Of a DNA stretch of 64,000 nt, positions 26,466-34,775 are shown one piece after another. The stretch comes from Phocaeicola abscessus CCUG 55929 (GTDB lineage Bacteria > Bacteroidota > Bacteroidia > Bacteroidales > Bacteroidaceae). Under the pieces are notes generated by a model that was not told where the DNA came from, searched no databases, and saw only the letters and a list, made by a program, of their open reading frames with translations. The stretch covers positions 81,700-145,699 of the forward strand of contig NZ_HE997186.1 in assembly GCF_000312445.1 (NCBI RefSeq), written 5' to 3'. The stretch's first letter is position 1. Every line of letters begins with the position of its first letter. The translations under genes were made by a program, and so were the position numbers.

Positions 26466-26680
26466 GGGGCAAAAGATCCCGACGGATACGTCGTACGACC
26501 TGTCCGTCGACGTCCCGAATCCCGACGGATACGTTGGGCAACCTAAAATTTGACGTCCCGGACCTCGTCGGATACGTTGGATAACCTCAAATTTGACGTT
26601 CCGGACCTCGCCGGATACGTTGGATAACCTCGAATTTGACGTCCCGGACGTGTCCGGATAGGTTGTACAACCTATCCGAC
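26466..26680. repeat. Tandem array of five 43-bp units
   Basis: Units begin at 26466, 26509, 26552, 26595 and 26638, an exact 43-base period. The middle three are the best conserved (GACGTYCCGGACCTCG, then YCGGATACGTTGGATAACCT, then a short AAATTT-containing end); the first and last are diverged. The array lies between the ECF sigma gene start and the mfd stop, so it is both the 3' flank of mfd and the upstream region of the sigma gene. Between 26187 and 26465 I see no gene. Confidence 0.85.
26655..26678. repeat. 24-bp perfect palindrome inside the array
   Basis: A perfect inverted repeat without spacer (half-site CGGATAGGTTGT) lies in the last 43-bp unit. It may be an operator for a dimeric protein or a cruciform-forming site. 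Confidence 0.75.
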
Positions 26681-26710
26681 GGGATAAATAACCTCGCCGG
26701 CGGGGTTCGG

Positions 26711-26782
26711 GACGTATCCAGATACGTTAGAGAACGTATCCAGACACGTTATGGGACGTATCCGGACACGTTGGGGGACGTC
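26711..26782. repeat. 22-bp palindromic half-unit repeats
   Basis: Repeats begin at 26711, 26733 and 26755 with a partial fourth at 26777, a period of exactly 22 bases (about two helical turns and half the neighbouring 43-bp unit). Each core reads RACGTATCCRGAYACGTT and is itself a near-perfect palindrome; the first has ACGTATC and GATACGT arms separated by two bases. Sites would therefore lie on one face of the DNA. Confidence 0.85.
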
Positions 26783-26792
26783 AAATTTCGGT

Positions 26793-29700
26793 TTATCGCA
26801 CCTCCTGCAGGCTTTCTATTTCTTTCAGGATACCGACCGCTCTTTCCACCGTCGTGACATCTCGGATCAACAGACTGCGTTTTCCATTCTTCTCGCGGAG
26901 GCTGCAAGCGTGCGGATATTTTCCGATGTAGGCGACGATCTTTCCGAAAGCTGCGCTTCGGTAATAGGGACTGTCCGGGTTGGAAACCAGGAAAAGAGTC
27001 ATCTGTGAAGCCTTCAGGAAAATCCGTTCTACGCCCAACGACTTGGCTGTTCTGCGCAACGGCACCACGAGCAACAACTCGGCTCCCTCTCGGGGAATCT
27101 TCCCGAAACGATCCTCCAGACGCGATTGAAAGGCTTCGACTTCTTCATCCTGCTCCAACCCGTCGAGCTCCCGGTAGAGCAACATTCGCTCGCTGCTGCT
27201 CGGGACGTACTGCTCGGGGAAAAGCAATTCCAAATCGCTCTCGATCTGGCAATCGTCTACCCACTTATTTTCGGCGATCTTCGCTCCTACTTTTTTATCC
27301 CGATCGGCAAACAGCTCTGCGAATTCGTCTTCCTTCAGTTCCTGAACGGCTTCGTTGAGAATCTTCTGATAGGTTTCGTACCCCAAATCGGCGATAAAAC
27401 CGCTCTGCTCCGCTCCCAACAGATTGCCTGCGCCCCGAATATCCAAATCCTGCATTGCCAAATGGATTCCGCTTCCCAAATCGCTGAAGTTCTCGATCGC
27501 CTCCAACCGACGTCGCGCCTCCGAGGTGAGCGTTTCCGCAGGCGGCGTCAACAGGAAACAAAAGGCCTTCTTATTGCTTCGCCCCACCCGCCCGCGCAGC
27601 TGGTGCAAATCGCTCAACCCGAAATGCTGGGCGTTATGGATGATCATCGTATTCGCATTCGGGATATCGATCCCGTTTTCCACGATGGAGGTAGACAACA
27701 AGACATCGTAATCGTCGTTCACGAAACTCGTTATCACCTCTTCCAACTTTTCGGGATTCATTTGCCCGTGGCCGACGGCTACCCGACAATCCGGGATATT
27801 TCGCAGAATCATGGCCTGCAAGTCGGCCAACTTCTCAATACGATTGCTCACGAAGAAGATTTGTCCGTTTCTGCTCATTTCGAAGTTGATAGCCTCGACA
27901 ATCGCCTCTTCGTTGAAGGGAAGCACCTCCGTCTGAATAGGATAGCGATTGGGAGGAGGCGTTTGAATCACCGACAGGTCGCGCGCGCCCATCAAGGAGA
28001 ACTGCAAGGTTCGGGGGATCGGGGTGGCCGTCATGGTAAGCGTATCGACATTGACTTTCAGCTGCCGGAGCTTTTCCTTCACACCGACTCCGAACTTCTG
28101 TTCCTCATCGATAATCAGCAATCCCAAATCTTTAAATGCCACCGTTTTGCCGATCAGCTTGTGGGTACCGATTACCACATCAATCTTCCCCTCCGCCAAT
28201 TCTCGCTTGATTCGCGCCGCATCGCTGGCAGAGCGGGCCCTGGTCAGATAATCCACTTTGCAGGGAAAATCTTTCAGGCGATCGAAAAAAGTATGATAAT
28301 GCTGATAAGCCAAAACAGTCGTCGGCACTAACACCGCTACCTGCTTATTGTCTGTCACCGCTTTGAAAGCCGCCCGGATAGCGACTTCCGTCTTGCCGAA
28401 GCCGACATCGCCGCAAATCAAGCGGTCCATCGGGCGATCGCTTTCCATGTCCGCCTTCACCTGCTGAGTGGCTTTCAGCTGATCGGGCGTATCTTCATAG
28501 ATGAAGCCGGCTTCCAGCTCCTGCTGCAAATAGCTGTCCGGCGAAAACCGAAAACCCTTCTCTTGCCGGCGCCGTGCATAGAGCTTGATCAGATCGCGCG
28601 CAATATCCTTAATCTTAGCTTTGGTCCGATCTTTCATCTTCTCCCAAGCACCGGTACCCAATTTGCTCAAACGAGGCGTCTCCCCTTCTCTTCCCTTGTA
28701 TTTCGATATCTTATGCAGATTATGAATGGAGACGAACACCACGTCGTCATGCTGATAAAGCAGTTTGATGACTTCTTGAGTGGCGTTTCCGTTCGGAATA
28801 CGAACCAAACCGCCGAAACGACCGATACCGTGATCGATGTGCACGAGGTAATCCCCCCATTCGAATTCATTCAACTCTTTCAGCGTAAGTGCAACTTTCC
28901 CGCTGCGAACCTTATCGCTCTTCAAACTGTACTTGTGAAAACGATCGAACAACTGATGATCGGTGAAGATGCAACACTTTAGGTGATGATCCGAAAAGCC
29001 TTCGTGCAAAGTCTTATTCACGGAAGTAAACAGGATCTCGTCGCCCCGTTCGTCGAAAATAGCTTTCAGCCGAACAGGCTGCTTCCGACTGTCCGAGCAG
29101 ATGTAAACGGTATAGCCTTTTCGAAGATAATCCGTCAACGAACTGCTTACCAGGTCGAAATTCTTGTGATAAACGGGTTGCGGAGTAATGTCGAAGGTCA
29201 GCGTCCTCTGAGGAGAATAGGCAGGTTTATTTCCGAACTCCATGCACTTGAAACCCGATAAGGCGTTAGAGAAATCAGCGCTATCGATCAGCCTTTCGCG
29301 CATATTGAGCAACTCTCTCTTATCCCCTTCATAAGCCTGCAGAGCTTGTGTCGAAATCGCGTCGTCGTGGACAGCCTGAATACGTTCCCGAACCCATGGC
29401 AGGTCTTTCAGACCGATGATCGTATGCTCGGGAATAAAATGCAGGAACGACACGCCCGACGAAAGCTCTTCTCGGGTCGATGAAGGAATGATCGAAACCG
29501 CGCTCTTCTTTTCCTTCGACAATTGCGTATCGACCTCAAAAGTACGCATGCTATCTATTTCATTGCCGAAAAAATCGATGCGGAAAGGATATTCCGAAGC
29601 ATAGGAAAAAATGTCGACGATGCTTCCCCGTACGGCATATTGTCCCGGTTCGTAAACATAGTCCGTCAAGTCGAATCCGAAGTCGGACAATTCTTTCTCC

Positions 29701-30167
29701 AAAACCTCCACATCGACATGCTGTCCGACTTCCAACGTCATCGTACGGGCGCGCATCGCCGTTGGAGAGATCACTTTTTCCGCCAAAGCTTCAGGATAGG
29801 TGACCACGGCGAGCCTACCCCTCGATTGCAATCGATTCAGCACTTCCACCCGGAGTATCTCGTGAGCTGCATCCTTTTGACCGTACCGGACGGCACGGCG
29901 ATAAGACGAAGGGAAAAAGAGAATATCTTCCTCGCCGTTTATCTGTACCAAATCGTGATAAAAATAACCGGCCGACTCCAAATCGTTTAATACGAACACA
30001 AACGAGCTGTCGCTTGCTTGAATGAGGGAGGAAAAAAATAAACCGGCGGACGACGCGCGCAATCCCCCCAAAAAAATGGTTCTGACCGAATCATCTTCCA
30101 AGAACGAAACCAGCCTCTTTCGATTCGGATGGCTGGCATATAAATGCTGAATTTCCGAAATATCCAT
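26793..30167 (-). CDS. mfd: Transcription-repair coupling factor Mfd
   Basis: This 1124-residue ATP-dependent translocase removes stalled RNA polymerase and recruits UvrA to DNA lesions. The UvrB-like N-terminal region (about 1-330) is followed by the RNA polymerase-interacting domain around EWGDYLVHIDHGIGRFGGL (436-454), the helicase motor with Walker A GDVGFGKT (586-593), DEEQ (687-690) and TATPIPRT (713-720), the TRG region near the glycine-rich SDLHQLRGRVGRSNKKAF, and the C-terminal TRCF domain containing LLFPEQYVPSSSERMLLYREL. Length and domain order are standard. The upstream -7 box at 30182-30189 gives a short leader. uvrA lies far downstream in the same window. Confidence 0.98.
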   Translation of the reverse strand: MDISEIQHLYASHPNRKRLVSFLEDDSVRTIFLGGLRASSAGLFFSSLIQASDSSFVFVLNDLESAGYFYHDLVQINGEEDILFFPSSYRRAVRYGQKDAAHEILRVEVLNRLQSRGRLAVVTYPEALAEKVISPTAMRARTMTLEVGQHVDVEVLEKELSDFGFDLTDYVYEPGQYAVRGSIVDIFSYASEYPFRIDFFGNEIDSMRTFEVDTQLSKEKKSAVSIIPSSTREELSSGVSFLHFIPEHTIIGLKDLPWVRERIQAVHDDAISTQALQAYEGDKRELLNMRERLIDSADFSNALSGFKCMEFGNKPAYSPQRTLTFDITPQPVYHKNFDLVSSSLTDYLRKGYTVYICSDSRKQPVRLKAIFDERGDEILFTSVNKTLHEGFSDHHLKCCIFTDHQLFDRFHKYSLKSDKVRSGKVALTLKELNEFEWGDYLVHIDHGIGRFGGLVRIPNGNATQEVIKLLYQHDDVVFVSIHNLHKISKYKGREGETPRLSKLGTGAWEKMKDRTKAKIKDIARDLIKLYARRRQEKGFRFSPDSYLQQELEAGFIYEDTPDQLKATQQVKADMESDRPMDRLICGDVGFGKTEVAIRAAFKAVTDNKQVAVLVPTTVLAYQHYHTFFDRLKDFPCKVDYLTRARSASDAARIKRELAEGKIDVVIGTHKLIGKTVAFKDLGLLIIDEEQKFGVGVKEKLRQLKVNVDTLTMTATPIPRTLQFSLMGARDLSVIQTPPPNRYPIQTEVLPFNEEAIVEAINFEMSRNGQIFFVSNRIEKLADLQAMILRNIPDCRVAVGHGQMNPEKLEEVITSFVNDDYDVLLSTSIVENGIDIPNANTMIIHNAQHFGLSDLHQLRGRVGRSNKKAFCFLLTPPAETLTSEARRRLEAIENFSDLGSGIHLAMQDLDIRGAGNLLGAEQSGFIADLGYETYQKILNEAVQELKEDEFAELFADRDKKVGAKIAENKWVDDCQIESDLELLFPEQYVPSSSERMLLYRELDGLEQDEEVEAFQSRLEDRFGKIPREGAELLLVVPLRRTAKSLGVERIFLKASQMTLFLVSNPDSPYYRSAAFGKIVAYIGKYPHACSLREKNGKRSLLIRDVTTVERAVGILKEIESLQEVR

Positions 30168-30181
30168 GACTTAAAAACCGC

Positions 30182-30189
30182 ACAAATGT
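30182..30189 (-). promoter_or_regulatory. -7 box of mfd promoter
   Basis: Read on the - strand this is TACATTTG, a match to TAnnTTTG, 14 bases before the mfd ATG. No convincing -33 box is seen. Confidence 0.55.
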
Positions 30190-30242
30190 ACACATTTATC
30201 CGATTCCTTTAGCGTTTCTTAGGAAGTATTTGAAAAATTGGA

Positions 30243-30250
30243 TACCTTTG
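30243..30250 (+). promoter_or_regulatory. -7 box upstream of TPR gene
   Basis: TACCTTTG matches TAnnTTTG and lies 48 bases before the ATG of the TPR gene, divergent from the mfd promoter. The -33 element is not clear. Confidence 0.55.
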
Positions 30251-30298
30251 TAACACGCTATTGGCACATATTTTGTCCTCCTCTCATAAAAAATACAC

Positions 30299-32512
30299 AT
30301 GTTAGATACCAACTTATATGGCCCGGAAGAAGAACGTATCCTTCTTTTAATCGATGAACATCGCTTAAAAGAAGCCATCGTGCAGATTCAAGCCATGACT
30401 TCATCTACTCGAAATTGGAAACTTCGTAGCGAAGTAGAAGAATTGCAAACGTCCTACAACCTCATGCTCGACTACGCCCGGAAAGGAATGAAAGATCCGA
30501 ACTTCAAGGAGATGTACGACAAAATGATTCGAAAGAGCTACGAACTGACGGACTGGGCGTGCATAGAGAAAGCGGCTGTCGCCCATCCCGACCGACTTTA
30601 TTTCCGCACCAAACGACACTACGAGGCACAACCCTCCCTCAGTTACGGGGAAATACAACTGATTTTGGAGAGCTGTGCAGAAGAGATGGCTGAGACTCCG
30701 CTACGCGATACAGGTGACACGAAACGGGAAAAGGAGATCGAACTCATCCAGCAAAGACACGAAGACGCCTTGTCCGAACTCTTTGACAAAGTGTGGGTAT
30801 CCTCCCCCTGGAACGAAGAAACCGAAGCCTCCATGTACTCGATGCTCCGCTCGACACTCATACCCGTCAACGACCTTTGCGTGCTGATAAGCGCCGTAAC
30901 CATGGCCGCTCTCAAACTTTTCGACATTCGGAAATACATGTTCCTCGTGAAAGCCTATCGACACAAGGACATGATGATCAACCAACGGGCGCTGGTGGGC
31001 ATGGGATTCATTTCTATCCTATACGACTGGCGAATCACACGGTACCCACAAGCGAAACTCGCCCTGGACGAACTAAAAGACAACGAGCCCTTCATCCAAA
31101 ACCTATTTACGATACAAATGCAACTTCTCCTGACTCGCGAAACCGCCAAAATAGACAAGAAAATGAAAGAGGATATCATCCCCGGAATGATGAAAAACGT
31201 CGGCAGAAGCGGACATATCGGATTCGAAGAAAACGATGACGACGAGAATTTCAATCCGGATTGGGAAAAACGAATGCATGAATCCGGCCTGACCGACGAG
31301 TTGCGGGCGATGAGCGAACTGCAATTGGCCGGCGCTGACGTGTATATGGGTTCTTTCGCCCAATTCAAGCATTACCCGTTCTTTAAAAAAATGTCGCATT
31401 GGTTCTATCCTTTCGACCGGCACTATAAAGAACTCGCCCCACTGACCGCTATGAACGAAAATGAAGAATTCTCGCTGATCAACATGTTATTAGGATCGGA
31501 CATGTTCTGCAATTCCGATAAATATTCGCTCTGTTTTAGTCTGCTAACAGCCCCTAACGCTGTCCGCAAAATGATGATCGCTCAACTCAGAGAAAACGCA
31601 GAAGCTTTGAGCGAAGAGGAACAAGCACAGTTAAAAACACAATTGAACGTAAAATTAAATGCAAAACAAATCAGTCGACAATACATTCACGATTTATACC
31701 GTTTCTTTAAACTATGGGAGCGTCGGAGCGAAAATATCGATATTTTTCAAAGCGGATGCCAATTATGGTGCGCCAACGATTTGCAGAACGCCTTGAGAGG
31801 CACGAAAGAAATGAAGGAAATCGGCGACTACCTCCTACAAAACGAATACATAGAAGAAGCATCCGAGATTTTTAAGTTCTTAGCAGATAAAGAGAAAAAC
31901 AACTCCGAATATTATCAGAAGATAGGGTATACCCAAGAACGACAAAAACAATACGCCTCCGCCATCGATTGGTACAAAAAATCTGAATTGTTGCAATCGG
32001 GCGATGTATGGACGTTAAGACATATAGCCCGCTGTCTGATGAAAGAAAGACGCTACCACGAAGCTTATGAATACTATAAACAAATAGAAACGTTCAAACC
32101 TGACGACTTAAAGTTGACGATGGAGGTCGGCCGCTGCCTGACGATGATGCAGCATTATGAAGAAGCACTGACCTGTTTCTTCAAAGTGGAATACTTATCG
32201 CAAAAGTCCGATGAAGCGAGAAGGGCGATCGGATGGTGCTCCTTCGTCGTCGGGAAATACGACCAGGCGCAAAAGTATTACGAAATGCTTCTATCGGAAC
32301 CCGATCCCGCCATGCAAGACTGGATAAACGCCGGACACGTTTACCAAGTACAAAAGCAGACGGAGAAAGCGATCGCCTGTTATAAAAACGCAGTCAATCT
32401 GTGCGACAACTGGGAAGACTTCCTCACCCATTATCGAGACGACAGACCATACCTCCGCGCACAGGGCTTGAGTGCGGAAAAGATCGATATCCTGCCCGAC
32501 GAATTATTGTAG
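30299..32512 (+). CDS. Tetratricopeptide-repeat protein
   Basis: This 737-residue soluble protein has no signal peptide and so is probably cytoplasmic. The last 220 residues contain at least five TPR-like helical pairs: YYQKIGYTQERQKQYASAIDWYKKS, WTLRHIARCLMKERRYHEAYEYYKQ, LTMEVGRCLTMMQHYEEALTCFFKV, RAIGWCSFVVGKYDQAQKYYEMLL and DWINAGHVYQVQKQTEKAIACYKNA. The N-terminal 500 residues are helix-rich, with an acidic patch EENDDDENFNPDWEKRMHESG that is unlike a TPR. TPR proteins are scaffolds for protein complexes; the partner is unknown. The gene is divergent from mfd and followed by the S41 protease gene, whose promoter box begins 17 bases after this stop. Confidence 0.85.
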   Translation: MLDTNLYGPEEERILLLIDEHRLKEAIVQIQAMTSSTRNWKLRSEVEELQTSYNLMLDYARKGMKDPNFKEMYDKMIRKSYELTDWACIEKAAVAHPDRLYFRTKRHYEAQPSLSYGEIQLILESCAEEMAETPLRDTGDTKREKEIELIQQRHEDALSELFDKVWVSSPWNEETEASMYSMLRSTLIPVNDLCVLISAVTMAALKLFDIRKYMFLVKAYRHKDMMINQRALVGMGFISILYDWRITRYPQAKLALDELKDNEPFIQNLFTIQMQLLLTRETAKIDKKMKEDIIPGMMKNVGRSGHIGFEENDDDENFNPDWEKRMHESGLTDELRAMSELQLAGADVYMGSFAQFKHYPFFKKMSHWFYPFDRHYKELAPLTAMNENEEFSLINMLLGSDMFCNSDKYSLCFSLLTAPNAVRKMMIAQLRENAEALSEEEQAQLKTQLNVKLNAKQISRQYIHDLYRFFKLWERRSENIDIFQSGCQLWCANDLQNALRGTKEMKEIGDYLLQNEYIEEASEIFKFLADKEKNNSEYYQKIGYTQERQKQYASAIDWYKKSELLQSGDVWTLRHIARCLMKERRYHEAYEYYKQIETFKPDDLKLTMEVGRCLTMMQHYEEALTCFFKVEYLSQKSDEARRAIGWCSFVVGKYDQAQKYYEMLLSEPDPAMQDWINAGHVYQVQKQTEKAIACYKNAVNLCDNWEDFLTHYRDDRPYLRAQGLSAEKIDILPDELL

Positions 32513-32528
32513 TTCAAAAGAAAATTCG

Positions 32529-32536
32529 TAGCTTTG
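32529..32536 (+). promoter_or_regulatory. -7 box of S41 peptidase promoter
   Basis: TAGCTTTG matches TAnnTTTG, 19 bases before the chosen ATG at 32555. Transcription would start after the in-frame TTG at 32534, which argues against that earlier start. Confidence 0.6.
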
Positions 32537-32554
32537 CCGAAAAGATATCCGAAA

Positions 32555-33946
32555 ATGAACAGATCATTCCCACTGCTATCGCTCATAAGTATCCTCTTCG
32601 CACTGGCAGCCTGCGGCGAAGACCGGACAGGGGAATACAACGCCCTTACTTCCGCAGATCGGTGGATCGACGAAATATTAGAAAAATATTATCTTTGGAA
32701 TGACAACCTGGGGAAAGTCACCGAAGCGGATTATTTTAAAAATCCGAACGACTATCTGGCCTTGCGGGTATACGCCGGTGCCTTGGATGGCAAGGGAGAC
32801 CATTTCTCGTACATCGAATGGAAAGATACCGTGAACACGCGGATCAACATAAACCGACTGTCGGGGTACGGTTTCGAATTCGAAGTATTGACCGACCCCT
32901 TAGGAACGACCTCCCATATAATGGCAAGAGTACTGTATGTAATGCCGCATTCCCCCGCTTCGGAAGCCGGCGTAGAACGCGGCGACTGGATCACGGCAGT
33001 AGGAGGGAAAACGCTGACCGTGAACAATTACTCAGACTTAATCAACGGCGACGCCACTACTTTTGTACGAGTAGTGATGAAATATGCAGAAGAGAACGTT
33101 CAGGTCTGGTCGCCTCGCGATACCCTTGCCATCGGGCCATCCCGCTTCGTCGAACTCAATCCGTTCTACTTGGATTCCGTCTATACTCTCGATAATCGGA
33201 AGATAGCCTACATGGTCTATAACGAGTTCAGCACAGGGCCTCGCGACTTAGCCGGCGATACGGAATACGAAAAACAGATGTTGCAGCTGTTTACCCGCTT
33301 CAAGGCCGCAACACCGGACGCTTTCATCCTCGACCTCCGCTATAATTCCGGAGGATTCCTGAGTTGCGCTCAGCAACTGGGCAGCCTGTTAGTCCCCTCT
33401 TCCGCTCTGGGGAAAACATTCTGTACATTAAAATATAACGAGACGGGAAATATGAAAGACGAAACCATTTCGTTCGATCCCCAATACGCCTCTGCCAATC
33501 TGAATCTAAGCAAACTGTACCTGTTGACCTCCACGTACACCGCCTCGGCTTCGGAAGCGGTGATCAATTGCCTGAAACCTTATTTCGGCGAAGACCATAT
33601 CGTGGTATTAGGCGAAACGACGTTCGGGAAACCCGTAGGCATGCAAGCCTATGAAGACGACAAGCATCATTTTATTGTCTGGCCTGTCACCGCCTATATT
33701 TTAAACTCGGAAGGAAAGGCAGATTACACGAACGGCATCGGTCCGAATTACGAATTGAACGAACGGAAAATAGTCACTCCTCTTTATCCGCTCGGCGATA
33801 CGCGCGAATACTTATTAAAGAACGCCCTCTCGCTTATTACGACCGGCCAGATAAGCGACACAGAAACGACGCATGCCGACAGCCGTTCGAAAGTTTTACA
33901 GACCTCGCTGAACAGACGGAAAAAACCCGCCCTCATTCTCCGATAA
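32555..33946 (+). CDS. S41-family (C-terminal processing-like) peptidase lipoprotein
   Basis: This 463-residue protein has a lipoprotein signal peptide (MNRSFPLLSLISILFALAAC, lipidated Cys20). An N-terminal helical domain (ADRWIDEILEKYYLWND) of the Bacteroidetes S41 subgroup is followed by a PDZ-like domain around VLYVMPHSPASEAGVERGDWITAVGGKTL. The catalytic core has LDLRYNSGGFLSCAQQLGSLL, the nucleophile region TSTYTASASEAV (serine) and GETTFGKPVG (the lysine general base). Members cleave unfolded or C-terminally marked periplasmic proteins. The final 35 residues after the catalytic domain are not conserved in the motifs I know. The start is set by the promoter box and the signal peptide. 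Confidence 0.93.
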   Translation: MNRSFPLLSLISILFALAACGEDRTGEYNALTSADRWIDEILEKYYLWNDNLGKVTEADYFKNPNDYLALRVYAGALDGKGDHFSYIEWKDTVNTRININRLSGYGFEFEVLTDPLGTTSHIMARVLYVMPHSPASEAGVERGDWITAVGGKTLTVNNYSDLINGDATTFVRVVMKYAEENVQVWSPRDTLAIGPSRFVELNPFYLDSVYTLDNRKIAYMVYNEFSTGPRDLAGDTEYEKQMLQLFTRFKAATPDAFILDLRYNSGGFLSCAQQLGSLLVPSSALGKTFCTLKYNETGNMKDETISFDPQYASANLNLSKLYLLTSTYTASASEAVINCLKPYFGEDHIVVLGETTFGKPVGMQAYEDDKHHFIVWPVTAYILNSEGKADYTNGIGPNYELNERKIVTPLYPLGDTREYLLKNALSLITTGQISDTETTHADSRSKVLQTSLNRRKKPALILR

Positions 33947-33995
33947 AGACTAACAAAATTAGAAGGAAATAATAGGGCAATCCGATTTATTTCGC

Positions 33996-34003
33996 TACTT
34001 TTG
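33996..34003 (+). promoter_or_regulatory. -7 box of the 34026 operon
   Basis: TACTTTTG matches TAnnTTTG and lies 23 bases before the first ATG of the four-gene operon (mannosyltransferase-like, pyrC, MetH-activation-like, phosphoesterase). Confidence 0.6.
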
Positions 34004-34025
34004 TCATGAACAAACGGATTGATTT

Positions 34026-34775
34026 ATGGAAACATCTGACAGTATAGTGATTATTCCGACCTATAACGAAAGAGAAAATATAGAACACATCATCCGAACC
34101 GTCTTTGGATTAAAAAAGTCTTTCCATATCTTAGTGATAGAAGATCATTCGCCGGACGGAACTGCAGAGATCGTACGCCGCCTGCAAAACGAATTTCCCA
34201 AACAACTCTTCCTGATCGAACGAAAAGGGAAATTAGGCTTGGGAACGGCTTATATCGCAGGATTCGAATGGGCTATCGCACACCGATACAATTTTATCTT
34301 CGAAATGGATGCCGACTTCAGCCACAATCCGGACGACTTGCCCCGACTTTACGAAAAATGTGCCGAGGAGGGTTACGATGCAGCCGTCGGTTCGCGTTAT
34401 GTCAGTGGAGTCAATGTGGTCAACTGGCCGATGGGGCGGGTGTTGATGTCTTATTTCGCCTCGAAGTATGTGCGACTGATTACCGGCCTGCCTATTCACG
34501 ATACGACGGCCGGCTTCATCTGTTATCGGCGCGAAGTACTGGAAACGATCCGTTTAGACAAAATCCGCTTCAAAGGATATGCATTTCAGATCGAAATGAA
34601 ATTCACCGCATACCAATGCGGATTCAAGATTGCAGAAGTCCCTGTCGTCTTCGTCAATCGTCGATTAGGCACCTCTAAAATGAACAGTAGCATCTTCGGC
34701 GAAGCGTTCTTCGGCGTCATCCAATTGAAAATCCACAGTTTATTCCACTCGTATCCCCAAAAGAAAACAGCATGA
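34026..34775 (+). CDS. Polyprenol monophosphomannose synthase-like GT2
   Basis: This 249-residue GT-A enzyme resembles bacterial polyprenol-phosphate mannose synthases, which transfer mannose from GDP-mannose to a lipid phosphate. Motifs are IVIIPTYNERENIEHII, EDHSPDGTAEIVR and the metal site FEMDADFSHNPDDLP, followed by VGSRYVSGV, the CH-like turn DTTAGFICYRREVL, and RFKGYAFQIEMKF. It has no C-terminal membrane domain, as in the soluble DPM1-type forms. Its last codon overlaps the pyrC start by four bases (ATGA), so translation is coupled. The usual alternative is glucosyl-phosphate synthase; the sequence alone does not separate the two strictly. Confidence 0.9.
   Translation: METSDSIVIIPTYNERENIEHIIRTVFGLKKSFHILVIEDHSPDGTAEIVRRLQNEFPKQLFLIERKGKLGLGTAYIAGFEWAIAHRYNFIFEMDADFSHNPDDLPRLYEKCAEEGYDAAVGSRYVSGVNVVNWPMGRVLMSYFASKYVRLITGLPIHDTTAGFICYRREVLETIRLDKIRFKGYAFQIEMKFTAYQCGFKIAEVPVVFVNRRLGTSKMNSSIFGEAFFGVIQLKIHSLFHSYPQKKTA

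Noticed and set aside
26466-26782. Possible CRISPR array
   Set aside because: Units are contiguous 43- and 22-base tandem repeats with no unique spacers between conserved repeats, and no cas gene is nearby.
27126-28331. Long + strand frame opposite mfd
   Set aside because: It is antisense to conserved helicase motifs of mfd and has no domain of its own.
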